64,000 nucleotides of DNA from Providencia huaxiensis (GCF_002843235.3 NZ_CP031123.2:3100001-3164000); one strand, 5' to 3'. Positions 49,594 through 59,385 are shown, counted from the stretch's first letter. Program-made: numbers and translations. The notes: generated from the sequence alone by a model not told the origin.

Positions 49594-51018
49594 ATGTCAA
49601 ACAATACTCGTATCGAAGAAGACCTGTTAGGTAAAAAAGAAGTTCCAGCTGATGCCTATTATGGTGTTCATACTCTGCGTGCGATTGAAAACTTTTATAT
49701 CAGCGACCGCACTATTAACGATGTCCCAGAATTTATTCGCGGCATGGTTATGGTTAAAAAAGCGGCGGCTTTAGCCAATAAAGAACAACACACTATTCCA
49801 CGTAATATCGCGGACACCATCATCAAAGCGTGTGACGTTGTTCTAAATGAAGGCAAATGCATGGACCAGTTCCCTGTTGATGTATTCCAAGGTGGTGCGG
49901 GCACATCACTGAATATGAATACCAACGAGGTTCTTGCAAACATCGGTCTTGAACTGATGGGTCATAAGAAAGGTGAATATGAATTCTTAAACCCTAATGA
50001 CCACCTAAACAAAAGCCAATCCACTAACGATGCATACCCTACAGGGTTCCGTATCGCAGTGTATAATTCTATATTGAAGTTAATTGAATCTGTTGAATAC
50101 CTGAAAAAAGGCTTTGAAGCTAAAGCTGAAGAATACAAAGACATTCTGAAAATGGGTCGTACCCAGTTACAGGATGCCGTTCCAATGACCGTCGGCCAAG
50201 AATTCCATGCTTTCGCGACTCTCTTAAAAGAAGAAGAGAAAAACTTAAAACGCAGCATCGAATTACTGCTCGAAGTTAACTTAGGCGCAACTGCTATCGG
50301 TACTGGCCTGAATACTGCGCCTGGCTACTCAGAGCTTGCAGTTAAAAAATTAGCCGAAGTGACTGGTTTACCATGCATTCCTGCTGAAGACTTAATCGAA
50401 GCAACCTCTGACTGTGGTGCTTACATCACTGTTCATGCTGGCTTAAAACGTCTGGCAATGAAACTGTCTAAAATTTGTAACGACTTACGTCTGTTATCTT
50501 CCGGTCCTCGTGCAGGTCTGAAAGAAATTAATTTACCTGAGTTACAAGCTGGTTCTTCTATCATGCCAGCAAAAGTTAACCCTGTAATTCCTGAAGTTGT
50601 TAACCAAGCTTGTTTCAAAGTTATTGGTAACGATATCTGCGTAACAATGGCAGCTGAAGCGGGCCAATTACAATTAAACGTAATGGAACCAGCGATTGGC
50701 CAAGCGATGTTCGAGTCTATCTCTCTAATGAGCAACGCATGTCGTAATCTGCAAGAAAAATGCATTAGCGGCATTACAGTAAACAAAGAAATCTGTGAAG
50801 CGTTTGTATTTAACTCCATCGGTATCGTCACTTATCTGAACCCATTCATTGGTCACCACAATGGTGATATCGTGGGTAAAATCTGTGCTGAAACCGGTAA
50901 GAGTGTACGCGAAGTTGTTCTTGAACGCGGTTTACTGACTGAAGCTGAACTGGATGATATTTTCTCTGTTGAGAACTTAAAACACCCAGCTTATAAAGCA
51001 AAACGCTTTGATGACTAA
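49594..51018 (+). CDS. aspA: Aspartate ammonia-lyase (aspartase)
   Basis: 474 residues, cytoplasmic tetramer cleaving aspartate to fumarate and ammonia, feeding fumarate reductase. The signature [15 protein letters not shown] carries the catalytic serine; [14 protein letters not shown] and [13 protein letters not shown] are intact. AGAAGG precedes the ATG. dcuA follows after a terminator. Confidence 0.98.
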   Translation: MSNNTRIEEDLLGKKEVPADAYYGVHTLRAIENFYISDRTINDVPEFIRGMVMVKKAAALANKEQHTIPRNIADTIIKACDVVLNEGKCMDQFPVDVFQGGAGTSLNMNTNEVLANIGLELMGHKKGEYEFLNPNDHLNKSQSTNDAYPTGFRIAVYNSILKLIESVEYLKKGFEAKAEEYKDILKMGRTQLQDAVPMTVGQEFHAFATLLKEEEKNLKRSIELLLEVNLGATAIGTGLNTAPGYSELAVKKLAEVTGLPCIPAEDLIEATSDCGAYITVHAGLKRLAMKLSKICNDLRLLSSGPRAGLKEINLPELQAGSSIMPAKVNPVIPEVVNQACFKVIGNDICVTMAAEAGQLQLNVMEPAIGQAMFESISLMSNACRNLQEKCISGITVNKEICEAFVFNSIGIVTYLNPFIGHHNGDIVGKICAETGKSVREVVLERGLLTEAELDDIFSVENLKHPAYKAKRFDD

Positions 51019-51052
51019 AGTTTTATGTTTATCATAAATAACACTTAAAAAT

Positions 51053-51088
51053 AAAGGCACGCCTCTCAATAGAAAGCGTGCCTTTTTT
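51053..51088 (+). terminator. aspA terminator
   Basis: AAAGGCACGC (51053-51062) and GCGTGCCTTT (51076-51085) with a 13-base loop, followed by TTT. It lies between aspA and dcuA, which are partly cotranscribed in E. coli. Confidence 0.88.
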
Positions 51089-51162
51089 GATTGATACACA
51101 CACAAATAATTAACATAACAGTTTCATAATTTTAATTTTCATTTTGTCGAGGAGTAAACACT

Positions 51163-52485
51163 ATGTTAGCCGTAGAATTTATTATTGTTCTGCTGGCCAT
51201 CTTTTTGGGGGCCCGTTTAGGTGGGATAGGTATCGGCTTTGCCGGTGGCCTTGGGGTACTGGTACTCGCTGCTATTGGCGTAAAACCAGGAACCATTCCA
51301 TTTGACGTTATCTCAATCATCATGGCTGTTATTGCCGCAATCTCTGCAATGCAAATTGCAGGGGGTCTGGACTATTTAGTTGCCCAAACTGAGAAATTAC
51401 TGCGTCGTAATCCTAAGTACATTACCATTCTTGCACCTATTGTTACCTACTTCCTGACACTTTTCGCAGGGACAGGTAATATTTCTTTAGCAACGCTGCC
51501 TGTTATTGCAGAAGTTGCAAAAGAGCAAGGTGTAAAACCGTGCCGTCCATTATCCACTGCGGTTGTCGCTGCACAAATAGGTATCACAGCATCACCAATT
51601 TCAGCGGCAGTGGTTTATATGGCGTCAGTCATGGAAAACCCAGCAATGGTGGGTGCAGGTAATACCGTCAGCTATATCACACTTCTTAGTGTTCTATTGC
51701 CTGCGACATTCCTTGCAATTATTTTGATGTCATTCATTATCTCTTGGACATTCAACTCTAAGCTATCTGATGACCCTATTTACCAAAAACGTTTAGCTGA
51801 AGGCTTAGTTGAACTGCGTGGTAGCCAAGTAAAAGAAATCAAAGCGGGTGCTAAATCCTCTGTATTGTTATTCTTACTCGGCGTTATCGGCGTTGTTTGC
51901 TATGCCATCATTAATAGCCCAAGCTTAGGGATTGTTGAAACACCATTAATGAACACCACAAATGCAATTTTGATTATCATGCTAACTGTGGCGACATTAA
52001 TTACTATTCTTTGCCGTGTTAATACTGATGCTATCTTAAACTCAAGTACCTTTAAAGCAGGTATGAGCGCATGTATTTGTATTTTAGGTGTTGCTTGGTT
52101 AGGCGATACTTTCGTACAGCACAACATTGACTGGATCAAAGAAACTGCCGGTGATTTAATCCATGAACACTCTTGGATGCTAGCGGTTATTTTCTTCTTC
52201 TGCTCTGCGTTACTATACTCACAAGCCGCTACAGCAAAAGCATTGATGCCAATGGCATTAGCGCTGAATGTTAGCCCATTAACAGCTATCGCATCATTCT
52301 CTGCGGTTTCTGGCCTATTTATTCTGCCAACTTACCCAACGCTGGTTGCAGCAGTACAAATGGATGACACCGGTACTACACGCATTGGTAAATTTGTCTT
52401 TAACCACCCATTCTTTATTCCGGGTACCATTGCCGTGGCATTAGCTGTTTCATTCGGCTTCTTATTTGGCGGTATGATCATATAG
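51163..52485 (+). CDS. dcuA: C4-dicarboxylate transporter DcuA
   Basis: 440 residues, ten or more TM helices. It exchanges aspartate, fumarate and succinate under anaerobic conditions. The N-terminus (LAIFLGARLGGIGIGFAGGLG), GLDYLVAQTEKLLRRNPKYITILAP and FAGTGNISLATLPVIAEVAKEQGVKPCRPLS match E. coli DcuA. With aspA and frd it forms the fumarate-respiration set. Confidence 0.97.
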   Translation: MLAVEFIIVLLAIFLGARLGGIGIGFAGGLGVLVLAAIGVKPGTIPFDVISIIMAVIAAISAMQIAGGLDYLVAQTEKLLRRNPKYITILAPIVTYFLTLFAGTGNISLATLPVIAEVAKEQGVKPCRPLSTAVVAAQIGITASPISAAVVYMASVMENPAMVGAGNTVSYITLLSVLLPATFLAIILMSFIISWTFNSKLSDDPIYQKRLAEGLVELRGSQVKEIKAGAKSSVLLFLLGVIGVVCYAIINSPSLGIVETPLMNTTNAILIIMLTVATLITILCRVNTDAILNSSTFKAGMSACICILGVAWLGDTFVQHNIDWIKETAGDLIHEHSWMLAVIFFFCSALLYSQAATAKALMPMALALNVSPLTAIASFSAVSGLFILPTYPTLVAAVQMDDTGTTRIGKFVFNHPFFIPGTIAVALAVSFGFLFGGMII

Positions 52486-52515
52486 CTTATATGAGTACCA
52501 CGTAATCTTATACCG

Positions 52516-52541
52516 ACCCGTGCAAATCGCACGGGTTTTCT
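52516..52541 (+). terminator. dcuA terminator
   Basis: ACCCGTGC (52516-52523) and GCACGGGT (52529-52536), loop AAATC, followed by TTTCT. Confidence 0.9.
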
Positions 52542-53127
52542 ATATCTGCATCTACGTAAAATATATTACTTTGGTCGCCCCATATAAAGTCACTCACGTA
52601 ATTATAAAATAATAATAACCATTTAAAAAAATTTTAAGCCATGCCTTAGTAATATATATTTCACTCGATTATGAATAATTAAGATAAAATCAAAAATAAA
52701 CATTTTTCCAATAATATATGTATATTAATACTCTACATATAAGTGTAACAAACAATGACTATAAGCAGGTGATGATAGGTAATCCCATTCATTTTTCAGA
52801 AATCATAAGCTCAAATATAATTCCAAAAAACAAGTTAATATAAACTATTTTCAGAATAAAAAACCATAAAAAAAACACTCAAAGGTGATAGTTTTAAATT
52901 CACTTTCCTGAAACACGAATTCAAGGTAATAGGGATAGAAATTATCTATCAAAAATTTAAAATCAATCTGCCATAAATATTGGTAATAATTAACTCAGCC
53001 TTGTTTAATAATAACTGGAAAGTCTGATTATAATCATTTAATCACTCAGATTGACACCAATTAAACAATAAGGATTTTTGGTAGCAATATACTTTATTCT
53101 AACAAGATTTATATACTTGGAGGAGGC
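52542..53127. other. AT-rich intergenic region upstream of the MrpJ-like gene
   Basis: About 590 very AT-rich bases with no coding signal on either strand. It contains several short dyads (for example TCTGATTA/TAATCACTCAGA near 53022-53050). In E. coli cutA and dsbD lie between dcuA and yjdC; neither is here. Such a leader would suit H-NS binding, which is only a guess. Confidence 0.4.
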
Positions 53128-53421
53128 ATGCTAAATACTCAACGAAATGAAAATACAAATGTAACCGTTTATATTGGAACCTTTTTAAAACACCGCAGAA
53201 AAGTGGTTGGCTTGACTGGCGCACAATTAGCTTCTCGGCTAAAAATCAGCCAACAACAAGTTTCTCGTTATGAAAGAGGTAAAAACGCCATTACGATCCA
53301 AGGTCTTTTGGATATTTTACAAGCTCTCGAATTACGAAAACATGACATCGATGACTTTATGGAGAAAGTCTTTCAGTTTTATTATATCGATGCTGCGTTG
53401 GAAGCTAAATTGATCAATTAA
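53128..53421 (+). CDS. XRE-family regulator, MrpJ/fimbrial-operon type
   Basis: 97 residues, helix-turn-helix KVVGLTGAQLASRLKISQQQVSRYERGKNAITIQGLLDIL, closest to MrpJ-type regulators encoded at the ends of Proteus and Providencia fimbrial operons, which repress flagella when fimbriae are made. No fimbrial genes are nearby, so this is an orphan copy. GGAGGAGG lies just upstream of the ATG. A GC-rich hairpin follows (53451-53468). Confidence 0.8.
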   Translation: MLNTQRNENTNVTVYIGTFLKHRRKVVGLTGAQLASRLKISQQQVSRYERGKNAITIQGLLDILQALELRKHDIDDFMEKVFQFYYIDAALEAKLIN

Positions 53422-53450
53422 AGTCTGATATAAACCCACAAGTTCGTTCC

Positions 53451-53468
53451 AGGGGGGTTCTTCCCCCT
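53451..53468 (+). other. GC-rich hairpin after the MrpJ-like gene
   Basis: AGGGGG (53451-53456) pairs with CCCCCT (53463-53468) around a six-base loop, 30 bases after the stop, without a U-run. It is probably a 3'-end stabiliser or a weak terminator. Confidence 0.5.
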
Positions 53469-53633
53469 CCTGTTCGCTTTAAACTCCCCACTTTTAAATA
53501 CCCACTCAATTTCCTATTTGATTTTGTTCCCCTTCGAAAACGACGACTCATAATAGCACTGCAAATCGCTATAATTCACAATTGAACATTGTTATGATGG
53601 AGAAAAATCAGACATATTGTGATGGAGTTAACA

Positions 53634-54212
53634 ATGCCTATCCAACGCGAAACTATTTTGAGCCATGCCTTAAATCAATTGGAAATCCAAGGCTTATCCG
53701 CATCTACAGAAAATTTACTCAGTGAAATTGAATCTGATTTCTCAACTATTCGGCAATTCTGGCCAGACGATGAAGCACTTGTTTATGATTGCTTGCGTTA
53801 TCATAGCCAGCAAATTGAAGTATGGCAGCGCCAAACCTTGCTAGATGAGTCTCTAAGCCCGCAGCAAAAATTAATGGCTCGCTACCAACAATTATCTGAA
53901 AAAGTCAGCCAAGGGCGTTTTCCTGGATGTTTATTCATTTCTGCCTGTAATTATTACCCAGATGCCGAGCACCCTATCCACCAATTAAGCCGCTTACAAA
54001 AAGACAATTCATTTCACTTCACTAAGAACCTATTAGATGAACTAGATATTGAAGACTCTGCATTGGTTGCTAACCAAATGGAATTAGTGCTTGAGGGTTG
54101 TTTAAACCGCTTATTAGTACAAAGGGATATTCAAGATGTGGAGATTGCACAACACCTTTCAGAGGATATTCTCACAATCGCACTGTGCCGTAAAAAAGGG
54201 GCGTTAAGTTAA
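53634..54212 (+). CDS. yjdC: TetR-family regulator YjdC
   Basis: 192 residues (191 in E. coli). It matches YjdC throughout: ALNQLEIQGLSASTENLL, IRQFWPDDEALVYDCLRYHSQQIEVWQRQ and GCLFISACNYYPDAEHPIHQL. The target is unknown. The HTH is degenerate for the family. The start with GGAG six bases upstream was chosen over a GTG five codons earlier. tRNA-Phe follows, as in E. coli. Confidence 0.93.
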   Translation: MPIQRETILSHALNQLEIQGLSASTENLLSEIESDFSTIRQFWPDDEALVYDCLRYHSQQIEVWQRQTLLDESLSPQQKLMARYQQLSEKVSQGRFPGCLFISACNYYPDAEHPIHQLSRLQKDNSFHFTKNLLDELDIEDSALVANQMELVLEGCLNRLLVQRDIQDVEIAQHLSEDILTIALCRKKGALS

Positions 54213-54257
54213 AAAAGCAATTAACGCATACTAAACACACACCTTTTGCTGAAAAAG

Positions 54258-54290
54258 AAAACACTCAGTAAAAAAAAGTGTTTTTTTATT
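54258..54290 (+). terminator. yjdC terminator
   Basis: AAAACACT (54258-54265) and AGTGTTTT (54277-54284) with a long T-run. It lies just upstream of the tRNA promoter. Confidence 0.8.
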
Positions 54291-54299
54291 AAAAATGCA

Positions 54300-54328
54300 T
54301 TGACGCAAACGGCTGAATACGGTTTAAT
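54300..54328 (+). promoter_or_regulatory. tRNA-Phe promoter
   Basis: TTGACG (54300-54305), a 17-base spacer and TTTAAT (54323-54328), followed by the GC-rich discriminator GCGCCCC, as expected for a stable-RNA promoter under stringent control. Confidence 0.85.
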
Positions 54329-54338
54329 GCGCCCCGTT

Positions 54339-54414
54339 GCCCGGATAGCTCAGTCGGTAGAGCAGGGGATTGAAAATCCCCGTGTCCTTGGTTCGATTCC
54401 GAGTCCGGGCACCA
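54339..54414 (+). tRNA. pheU: tRNA-Phe (GAA)
   Basis: 76 bases including encoded CCA. The acceptor stem GCCCGGA pairs with TCCGGGC; the D-loop AGCTCAGTCGGTAGAGC, the anticodon stem GGGGA-TTGAAAA-TCCCC with GAA at 54372-54374, and the T-arm TTGGTTCGATTCCGA are complete. The location after yjdC matches E. coli pheU. No integrase or att duplication is visible at its 3' end. Confidence 0.98.
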
Positions 54415-54425
54415 CTTATTTAAAG

Positions 54426-54449
54426 AACCCGCCCAAAAGGCGGGTTTTT
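54426..54449 (+). terminator. tRNA-Phe terminator
   Basis: AACCCGCC (54426-54433) and GGCGGGTT (54439-54446), loop CAAAA, then TTT. Confidence 0.93.
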
Positions 54450-54603
54450 GCTTTGCATCTCCCGATAAAATCATATCTCATTGATATTCATTAAGTTCTA
54501 TAATCACTTGCGCTCTAAATAAGCTTAGAACAAAATAATGTTTTATATCACCTACGCCTTATAATAAGGCCGACACACACTCATCGTAATTAGGGCTGTG
54601 ACC

Positions 54604-54921
54604 ATGAACAGTGCGCCATCTTTTCGAGATATCATTTATAGCCTCATAGGGAGCATCCCTAGCGGAAGAGTCACCACTTATGGAACACTCGCCAAAATGG
54701 CCGGTTACCCTGCTCATGTACGCCAAGTTTGCCAAGCGATACGGACTATCCCAGCAGGCAGTTCCCTACCCTGCCACCGCGTTATTAATGGTCAGGGGAA
54801 GTTATCCGTCACGGGGGAATGCTATCTACGCCATAAACAAGCACTTGTAGATGAAGGGATTATCTTTAGCGTGAATGATAAGGTAAAACTAAAAGACTAT
54901 TTGTGGGAAGGGCTTGATTAA
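54604..54921 (+). CDS. MGMT/ATL-family DNA alkyltransferase-domain protein with active-site Cys
   Basis: 105 residues, the C-terminal DNA-binding domain of O6-alkylguanine-DNA alkyltransferase alone. In the small ATL proteins such as E. coli Atl (YbaZ) the active-site Cys is replaced by Trp; here the motif reads LPCHRVINGQG, keeping the Cys. VTTYGTLAKMAGYPAHVRQVCQAI is the HTH with the Arg finger. It may therefore be a short active alkyltransferase. GTG at 54598 is in frame but AGGG better suits the ATG. Confidence 0.85.
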   Translation: MNSAPSFRDIIYSLIGSIPSGRVTTYGTLAKMAGYPAHVRQVCQAIRTIPAGSSLPCHRVINGQGKLSVTGECYLRHKQALVDEGIIFSVNDKVKLKDYLWEGLD

Positions 54922-54987
54922 AGCAAAAAAATCACACTTATCAATGAGTTAGCGTCACCCTCATTAATACTGAGATAAACTCAAAGA

Positions 54988-55013
54988 TATAGCCCTCTTT
55001 GAGACGGGCTATA
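54988..55013 (-). terminator. abgT terminator (weak)
   Basis: TATAGCCC (54988-54995) pairs with GGGCTATA (55006-55013), just past the abgT stop on the minus strand. The following minus-strand bases (TCTTTGAGTTTA) are only partly U-rich. Confidence 0.6.
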
Positions 55014-55026
55014 CCACGTACAATGA

Positions 55027-56598
55027 TTAGCTTCCTGGCGTGAAATATATCGGAGAGCCTGGGCCCACAGGGATACCCAATACAAATACCCACACTATAA
55101 AGAACAACGACCAGCCAATGAAGAAAATGATGGAATATGGCAGCATCATTGAAACCAATGTCCCTATTCCTGCATCTTTTTTATATTTAACCACTATCGC
55201 CATAATCAACCCAAAATAGCTCATCATCGGAGTGATAATATTGGTTACCGAATCCCCAATACGATAAGCTGCTTGAATAGTTTCAGGCGCATAACCGGCC
55301 AACATCAACATTGGAACGAAAATAGGCGCGGTGACAGCCCACTGAGCTGATGCAGAGCCAATCATTAAATTAATAAATGCACAAATAAGAATAAAGCCAA
55401 TAAATAGCACGCCACCGTGGAGATCAATACTATTTAAAAAGTTGGCGCCTTTAACCGCAATAACTTGCCCGATATTTGTCCAACCAAAGAAAGCAACAAA
55501 TTGTGCGGCAAAGAAAATGATAACCAGATATAAGCCAAGAGTACTCATTGCCCCTGCCATTGCGTCAACAATGTCTTTATCAGAGCGCATAGTTTTAGCA
55601 ATATAGCCATACACAATACCCGGGACGGCAAAGAACACAAAAATGAACACCACGATGCCTTTTAGGAAAGGCGAGTTGCTGACTAACCCAGTATCTTGGT
55701 TACGTAATATTCCATTTTCGGGTACCACCATTAACGCCAAAATCGCGGCTAATCCCCAAAATGTTACCGATGCCCAAAATAACGCTTTTTTCTCTAGCGG
55801 GGTGACATTTGCTGAGGCGTAGAGACTATTTTCATCTTCGTCGACTGCCCCTCCTGTGTATGGGCCCAGCTGTGGCTCAACAATTTTTTCTGTGATCAAG
55901 TAACCTAAAATAGTGATCAAAAACGTACTCGCAAACATAAAATACCAGTTCGCTTCCGCTCCCACGATATAAGTCGGGTCAATGATTTGCGCAGCCTGCT
56001 GGGTGATACCAGACAGTAATGGGTCAACCGTACCTAATAATAAGTTTGCTGAATAACCGCCTGAAACCCCTGCAAATGCAGCGGCAAGGCCAGCTAAAGG
56101 ATGACGTCCTAATGAATGGAAAATGATAGCGGCTAACGGAATAAGTACCACATAACCCAATTCTGCCGCGGTGTTTGACATGATGCCTGCAAACACGATC
56201 GCCATTGTCGTTAATTTACGTGGGGCTTTGGTTACAACCAAACGCATGGCAGCAGAAAGCAAACCTGCTCGTTCTGCAATTCCAACCCCTAATAATGCAA
56301 CTAATACCGTCCCTAATGGTGCGAAACCGGTGAAGTTAGTGACGACGTTAGCAATAATTTTTCGGATCCCTTCGGCATCCAATAAGCTAACGATATGAAT
56401 AATACCGTCTTCTGCACGCCCTTTTGCCCCTTCTGGGCGAGGGTCTGGCACGCTGACACCGAAATACTGACCTATTGCTGAAGAAACTAATAAAATTGCA
56501 ATTAAAATAATAAATAAGATGACGGGATGTGGTAGTGCATTACCTAGCCACTCAACCGTTCGCAAAAAACGGCTTCCCTCTTGCTTCTTTTGTTCCAT
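55027..56598 (-). CDS. abgT: AbgT-family transporter
   Basis: 523 residues, nine to eleven TM helices. E. coli AbgT imports p-aminobenzoyl-glutamate; other members export sulfonamides. EWLGNALPHPVILFIILI, PLGTVLVALLGVGIAERAGL, MSNTAAELGYVVLIPLAA and GSASAQWAVTAPIFVPML are characteristic. The abgAB peptidase genes are not nearby, so the substrate is not settled by context. Confidence 0.9.
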   Translation of the reverse strand: MEQKKQEGSRFLRTVEWLGNALPHPVILFIILIAILLVSSAIGQYFGVSVPDPRPEGAKGRAEDGIIHIVSLLDAEGIRKIIANVVTNFTGFAPLGTVLVALLGVGIAERAGLLSAAMRLVVTKAPRKLTTMAIVFAGIMSNTAAELGYVVLIPLAAIIFHSLGRHPLAGLAAAFAGVSGGYSANLLLGTVDPLLSGITQQAAQIIDPTYIVGAEANWYFMFASTFLITILGYLITEKIVEPQLGPYTGGAVDEDENSLYASANVTPLEKKALFWASVTFWGLAAILALMVVPENGILRNQDTGLVSNSPFLKGIVVFIFVFFAVPGIVYGYIAKTMRSDKDIVDAMAGAMSTLGLYLVIIFFAAQFVAFFGWTNIGQVIAVKGANFLNSIDLHGGVLFIGFILICAFINLMIGSASAQWAVTAPIFVPMLMLAGYAPETIQAAYRIGDSVTNIITPMMSYFGLIMAIVVKYKKDAGIGTLVSMMLPYSIIFFIGWSLFFIVWVFVLGIPVGPGSPIYFTPGS

Positions 56599-57055
56599 AT
56601 TTTCTCCTTATAAACAAGAAAAACGGACATTACACAATGTTTTTGCTTTTTGCTATTTACAAATAGATAATTTTAAATAAACAAAATTCATACAAATCAG
56701 ATATAAAGTTCAACATAATTAAGAATGATTTATTTCAATTAGTCGTTAATATTTATAATTTATATAAAGTTGATAGTTAAAACTAAAATAAACAAGATAA
56801 ATTAATTTCTATAAGTGTGGTCAACATAACAATTTTCATATTATCCTTAGCTTTTTTCCGCCATTTATCACTAATTAAATACCATTTTTTAGCAGTTTTA
56901 TTTTATAAAAATAGCCAACCCCTTATTTATCAATACTCGATAAAACCTTGCCAATAACTCGGAATAACAAGCGCAATAAAAAATAATCTACCAGGTTCCT
57001 TTATATTGATATAGGGGGCTATAATAGTAAAAAATCAACTCATGGAGTCGCTATC
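56599..57055. other. AT-rich divergent region abgT / yhdN
   Basis: 457 bases between two divergent genes. It must hold their promoters, but I see no clear operator, repeat or RNA element. Confidence 0.4.
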
Positions 57056-57436
57056 ATGTCAGTTATTGATCTTTGGGCAGAACGCCATATTCAAGAGGCG
57101 CTGAATAAAGGGGAGCTTTCAAATTTAAATGGTGAAGGGAAAGCTTTACAGCTTGAAGACGACAGTTTAGTTCCACCAGCGCTAAGGGCTGGATATCGCA
57201 TATTAAAAAACTCAGGTTATTTACCTGTAGAATTACAACAAAGGAAAGATGCTCTAACGCTAAGCCATATGCTACAAGGTCTCTCTGTGGACGACCCCAA
57301 TTATACGTCGATGAGTAAGCAATTAGCTTTACTCGAACTAAAACTCAAGCAAGCCAATGTAAATACTGATTTTTTACATGGCAACTATGCAAATTCAATT
57401 TCTGAACAAATAACCAATAAGTCAAATACCAAATAA
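57056..57436 (+). CDS. yhdN: DUF1992 (DnaJ-C28-like) protein YhdN
   Basis: 126 residues. LWAERHIQEALNKGELSNLNGEGKALQLEDDSLVPPALRAGYRILKNSGYLP is the DUF1992 signature, and the rest matches E. coli YhdN. The function is unknown. In E. coli yhdN lies by zntR and mscL. Confidence 0.9.
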   Translation: MSVIDLWAERHIQEALNKGELSNLNGEGKALQLEDDSLVPPALRAGYRILKNSGYLPVELQQRKDALTLSHMLQGLSVDDPNYTSMSKQLALLELKLKQANVNTDFLHGNYANSISEQITNKSNTK

Positions 57437-57636
57437 TGTAGGCAAGCCTTCCAATAAATTAACCCATCATCTATTTGCTATTTATCTTAATCATTTTCCC
57501 TTTATTTATCTTTGATTGGCTCATTATTAAAAACATCCCTCAATAGTCACATTAAGACTATTTACCTCTTTTTTATGCGGTTATCCAAGTATTATCAATC
57601 CCGATTTTATACTTATTAATAAGCAAGGGATGGAAA

Positions 57637-58044
57637 ATGGAACAGAAGCAATATTCTAATAAATGGCAAAAACGTTTCGATTTCTTTGATAAGCATGGTG
57701 CTCCTGATACGCCTGAATTCAAAGCAGCGTTAAAAGCCGCCTCTTTCGGTGAGCGTATTCTCATTAATATGAACATTTTTGCCTTTTTCTTCGGTATTAT
57801 TTATTTCCTCATTTTAGGGCTTTGGAAGAAAGGGTTAGTGATGCTTGGTATCACTCTTGGGGTTGCTCTCGTTTTGAATATTATTGATTTTATGATTGGC
57901 GGAACAATTCCTAACGCCGTCTTTACTGGGGTATCTGTCGGTATGTCAGCGCTGTGGGCCATGGTTGCCAACTATGCTTACTATATTAAAGAAACCAAAG
58001 GATTGGATAACTGGAACCCATTTGAAGGGATCCGCATGCTGTAG
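57637..58044 (+). CDS. DUF2628 membrane protein (YigF-like)
   Basis: 135 residues. A soluble N-terminus (KWQKRFDFFDKHGAPDTPEFKAAL) precedes three TM segments starting NMNIFAFFFGIIYFLILGLWKKGL, and it ends NWNPFEGIRML. It resembles E. coli YigF and other DUF2628 proteins of unknown role. It stands alone, convergent with the AraC gene. Confidence 0.85.
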   Translation: MEQKQYSNKWQKRFDFFDKHGAPDTPEFKAALKAASFGERILINMNIFAFFFGIIYFLILGLWKKGLVMLGITLGVALVLNIIDFMIGGTIPNAVFTGVSVGMSALWAMVANYAYYIKETKGLDNWNPFEGIRML

Positions 58045-58082
58045 ATAGCAAATATTGTAAAGATTGGTGGCTAGCAAAGCTG

Positions 58083-58796
58083 CTAATTTTTACAAGGTAC
58101 TAAGTTAATGCCCTGAATTCGATATTCATTTGGTGTTCTGCCATAAAATCGACGAAAAGCTTGGCTAAATGCCGAATGAGATTCATAACCGACAGATAAT
58201 GCAATTTGTTCTATTGAGGTATTGGTTAGTAATAAGCTTCCTGCAATTTCCATTCGTTTTTGTAATAGAAATTGCATCGCTGTTAATTGTGTTTCTGCTT
58301 TTATTCGTCGTTGCAATGTACTCACTGACATACAAAAAGCAGTTGCCATATCTTCACAACTAATAGGATGGTGTAGGCGCAGTTCTACCCATTGAGAAAG
58401 CTCATCAATCCATTTATTTTCAGATTTTAACTGGGCCAATAATAGACGGGCAACCGTAAAATTATGTTCGGGAGCTTGTGGGAAGTTTCGCAACCAATTC
58501 AAAAGGCCAATTGCGGCAGGCGTCAGAGTAAACTCCGTCATTTTTTCACTCAATGCCCATTGTGCTGTGGCAGGCATTTCTAATACATAATTTTGATTTC
58601 CTAGCTGCCCGCTAAATGCATGGCTCACACAAGGCGGGATCACAACCCCCTTTCCTGCATTTAATAGATAATGTTGCCGGTACATATTGATTTCCATCTG
58701 CCCAGATAACGACAACACAACTTGCCACTGCCCATCATGTTGATGAGAAATGACTTCGTCTGAATATTGGCGAAAATGAAGTTCAGGCAATCGCAA
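58083..58796 (-). CDS. AraC-family transcriptional regulator
   Basis: 237 residues. An N-terminal cupin (HQHDGQWQVVLSLSGQMEI...GKGVVIPPCVSHAF) binds the effector; two HTH motifs follow (CEDMATAFCMSVSTLQRRIKAE and IEQIALSVGYESHSAFSQAFRRFYGRTPNEYR). No ATG fits the start, and TTG at 58796 is used with AGGAG about nine bases upstream. The target is unknown; csaA and the cut operon lie upstream on the same strand beyond an ERIC element. Confidence 0.88.
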   Translation of the reverse strand: MRLPELHFRQYSDEVISHQHDGQWQVVLSLSGQMEINMYRQHYLLNAGKGVVIPPCVSHAFSGQLGNQNYVLEMPATAQWALSEKMTEFTLTPAAIGLLNWLRNFPQAPEHNFTVARLLLAQLKSENKWIDELSQWVELRLHHPISCEDMATAFCMSVSTLQRRIKAETQLTAMQFLLQKRMEIAGSLLLTNTSIEQIALSVGYESHSAFSQAFRRFYGRTPNEYRIQGINLVPCKN

Positions 58797-58911
58797 AGGG
58801 TCACACTCCTACTGATACAGATAATAGCAGTATAACCTTTTTACTAATAAATGGCAGTGATGCCAATGTGCCACCTATTGAGGAAAGTGAGTGCAACAAA
58901 AACGTTAAATG

Positions 58912-59029
58912 CTCTAAATAATTCGTGTTATCGCTAGGCAGCAAGCAAAGTAAGCCCTAGGGGCATACAAAAGTATGTGACTGAGCGAGTGAGTGAAGCC
59001 AACAACGCAATAACACTAAGTATGACGAG
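58912..59029. repeat. ERIC (IRU) element
   Basis: 118 bases with terminal inverted repeats CTCTAAATAATTCGTGTTAT and ATAACACTAAGTATGACGAG and the core CCCTAGGGGCATAC...GTATGTGACTGAGCGAGTGAGTGAAGCC. It is the same family as at 43151. It lies between csaA and the AraC gene, 20 bases beyond the csaA stop. Confidence 0.85.
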
Positions 59030-59049
59030 TATTAGAAGTATAACGAGCA

Positions 59050-59385
59050 TTATGCTAATAAAGCACCATTTGGCAAAGGCAGGTTAAATTCAGCAAGGAC
59101 AATCGCCCCCGTTTCGTCAGGCGCCCCCGTGATCAACACTTCAGATTTAATGCCTGCTATACGCTTTACTTCAAAATTACACACGCACAGTACTCGCTTA
59201 CCAATCAAGTCTTCAGGCGTATAATTGACGGTGATCTGTGCACTTGAGCGCTTAATGCCCAATTCACCGAGGTCAACCTCCATTATATAAGCGGGCTTTT
59301 TAGCTTTAATATTAACTTCTGCACTAACAATAGTCCCAACACGCATTTCAACACGGGTAAAATCATCCCATTCAATTATGTTCAT
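59050..59385 (-). CDS. csaA: CsaA-type tRNA-binding protein
   Basis: 111 residues, a single OB-fold of the tRNA_bind family. GIKRSSAQITVNYTPEDLIGKRVLCVCNFEVKRIAGIKSEVLITGA closely follows B. subtilis CsaA, a protein-export-related chaperone homodimer. E. coli has only the more distant YgjH. It lies just downstream of the cut operon terminator on the same strand. Confidence 0.9.
   Translation of the reverse strand: MNIIEWDDFTRVEMRVGTIVSAEVNIKAKKPAYIMEVDLGELGIKRSSAQITVNYTPEDLIGKRVLCVCNFEVKRIAGIKSEVLITGAPDETGAIVLAEFNLPLPNGALLA

Noticed and set aside
54339..54414. tRNA-Phe as an integration site for a genomic island
   Set aside because: No integrase and no repeated tRNA 3' end were found downstream; the neighbours are ordinary genes.
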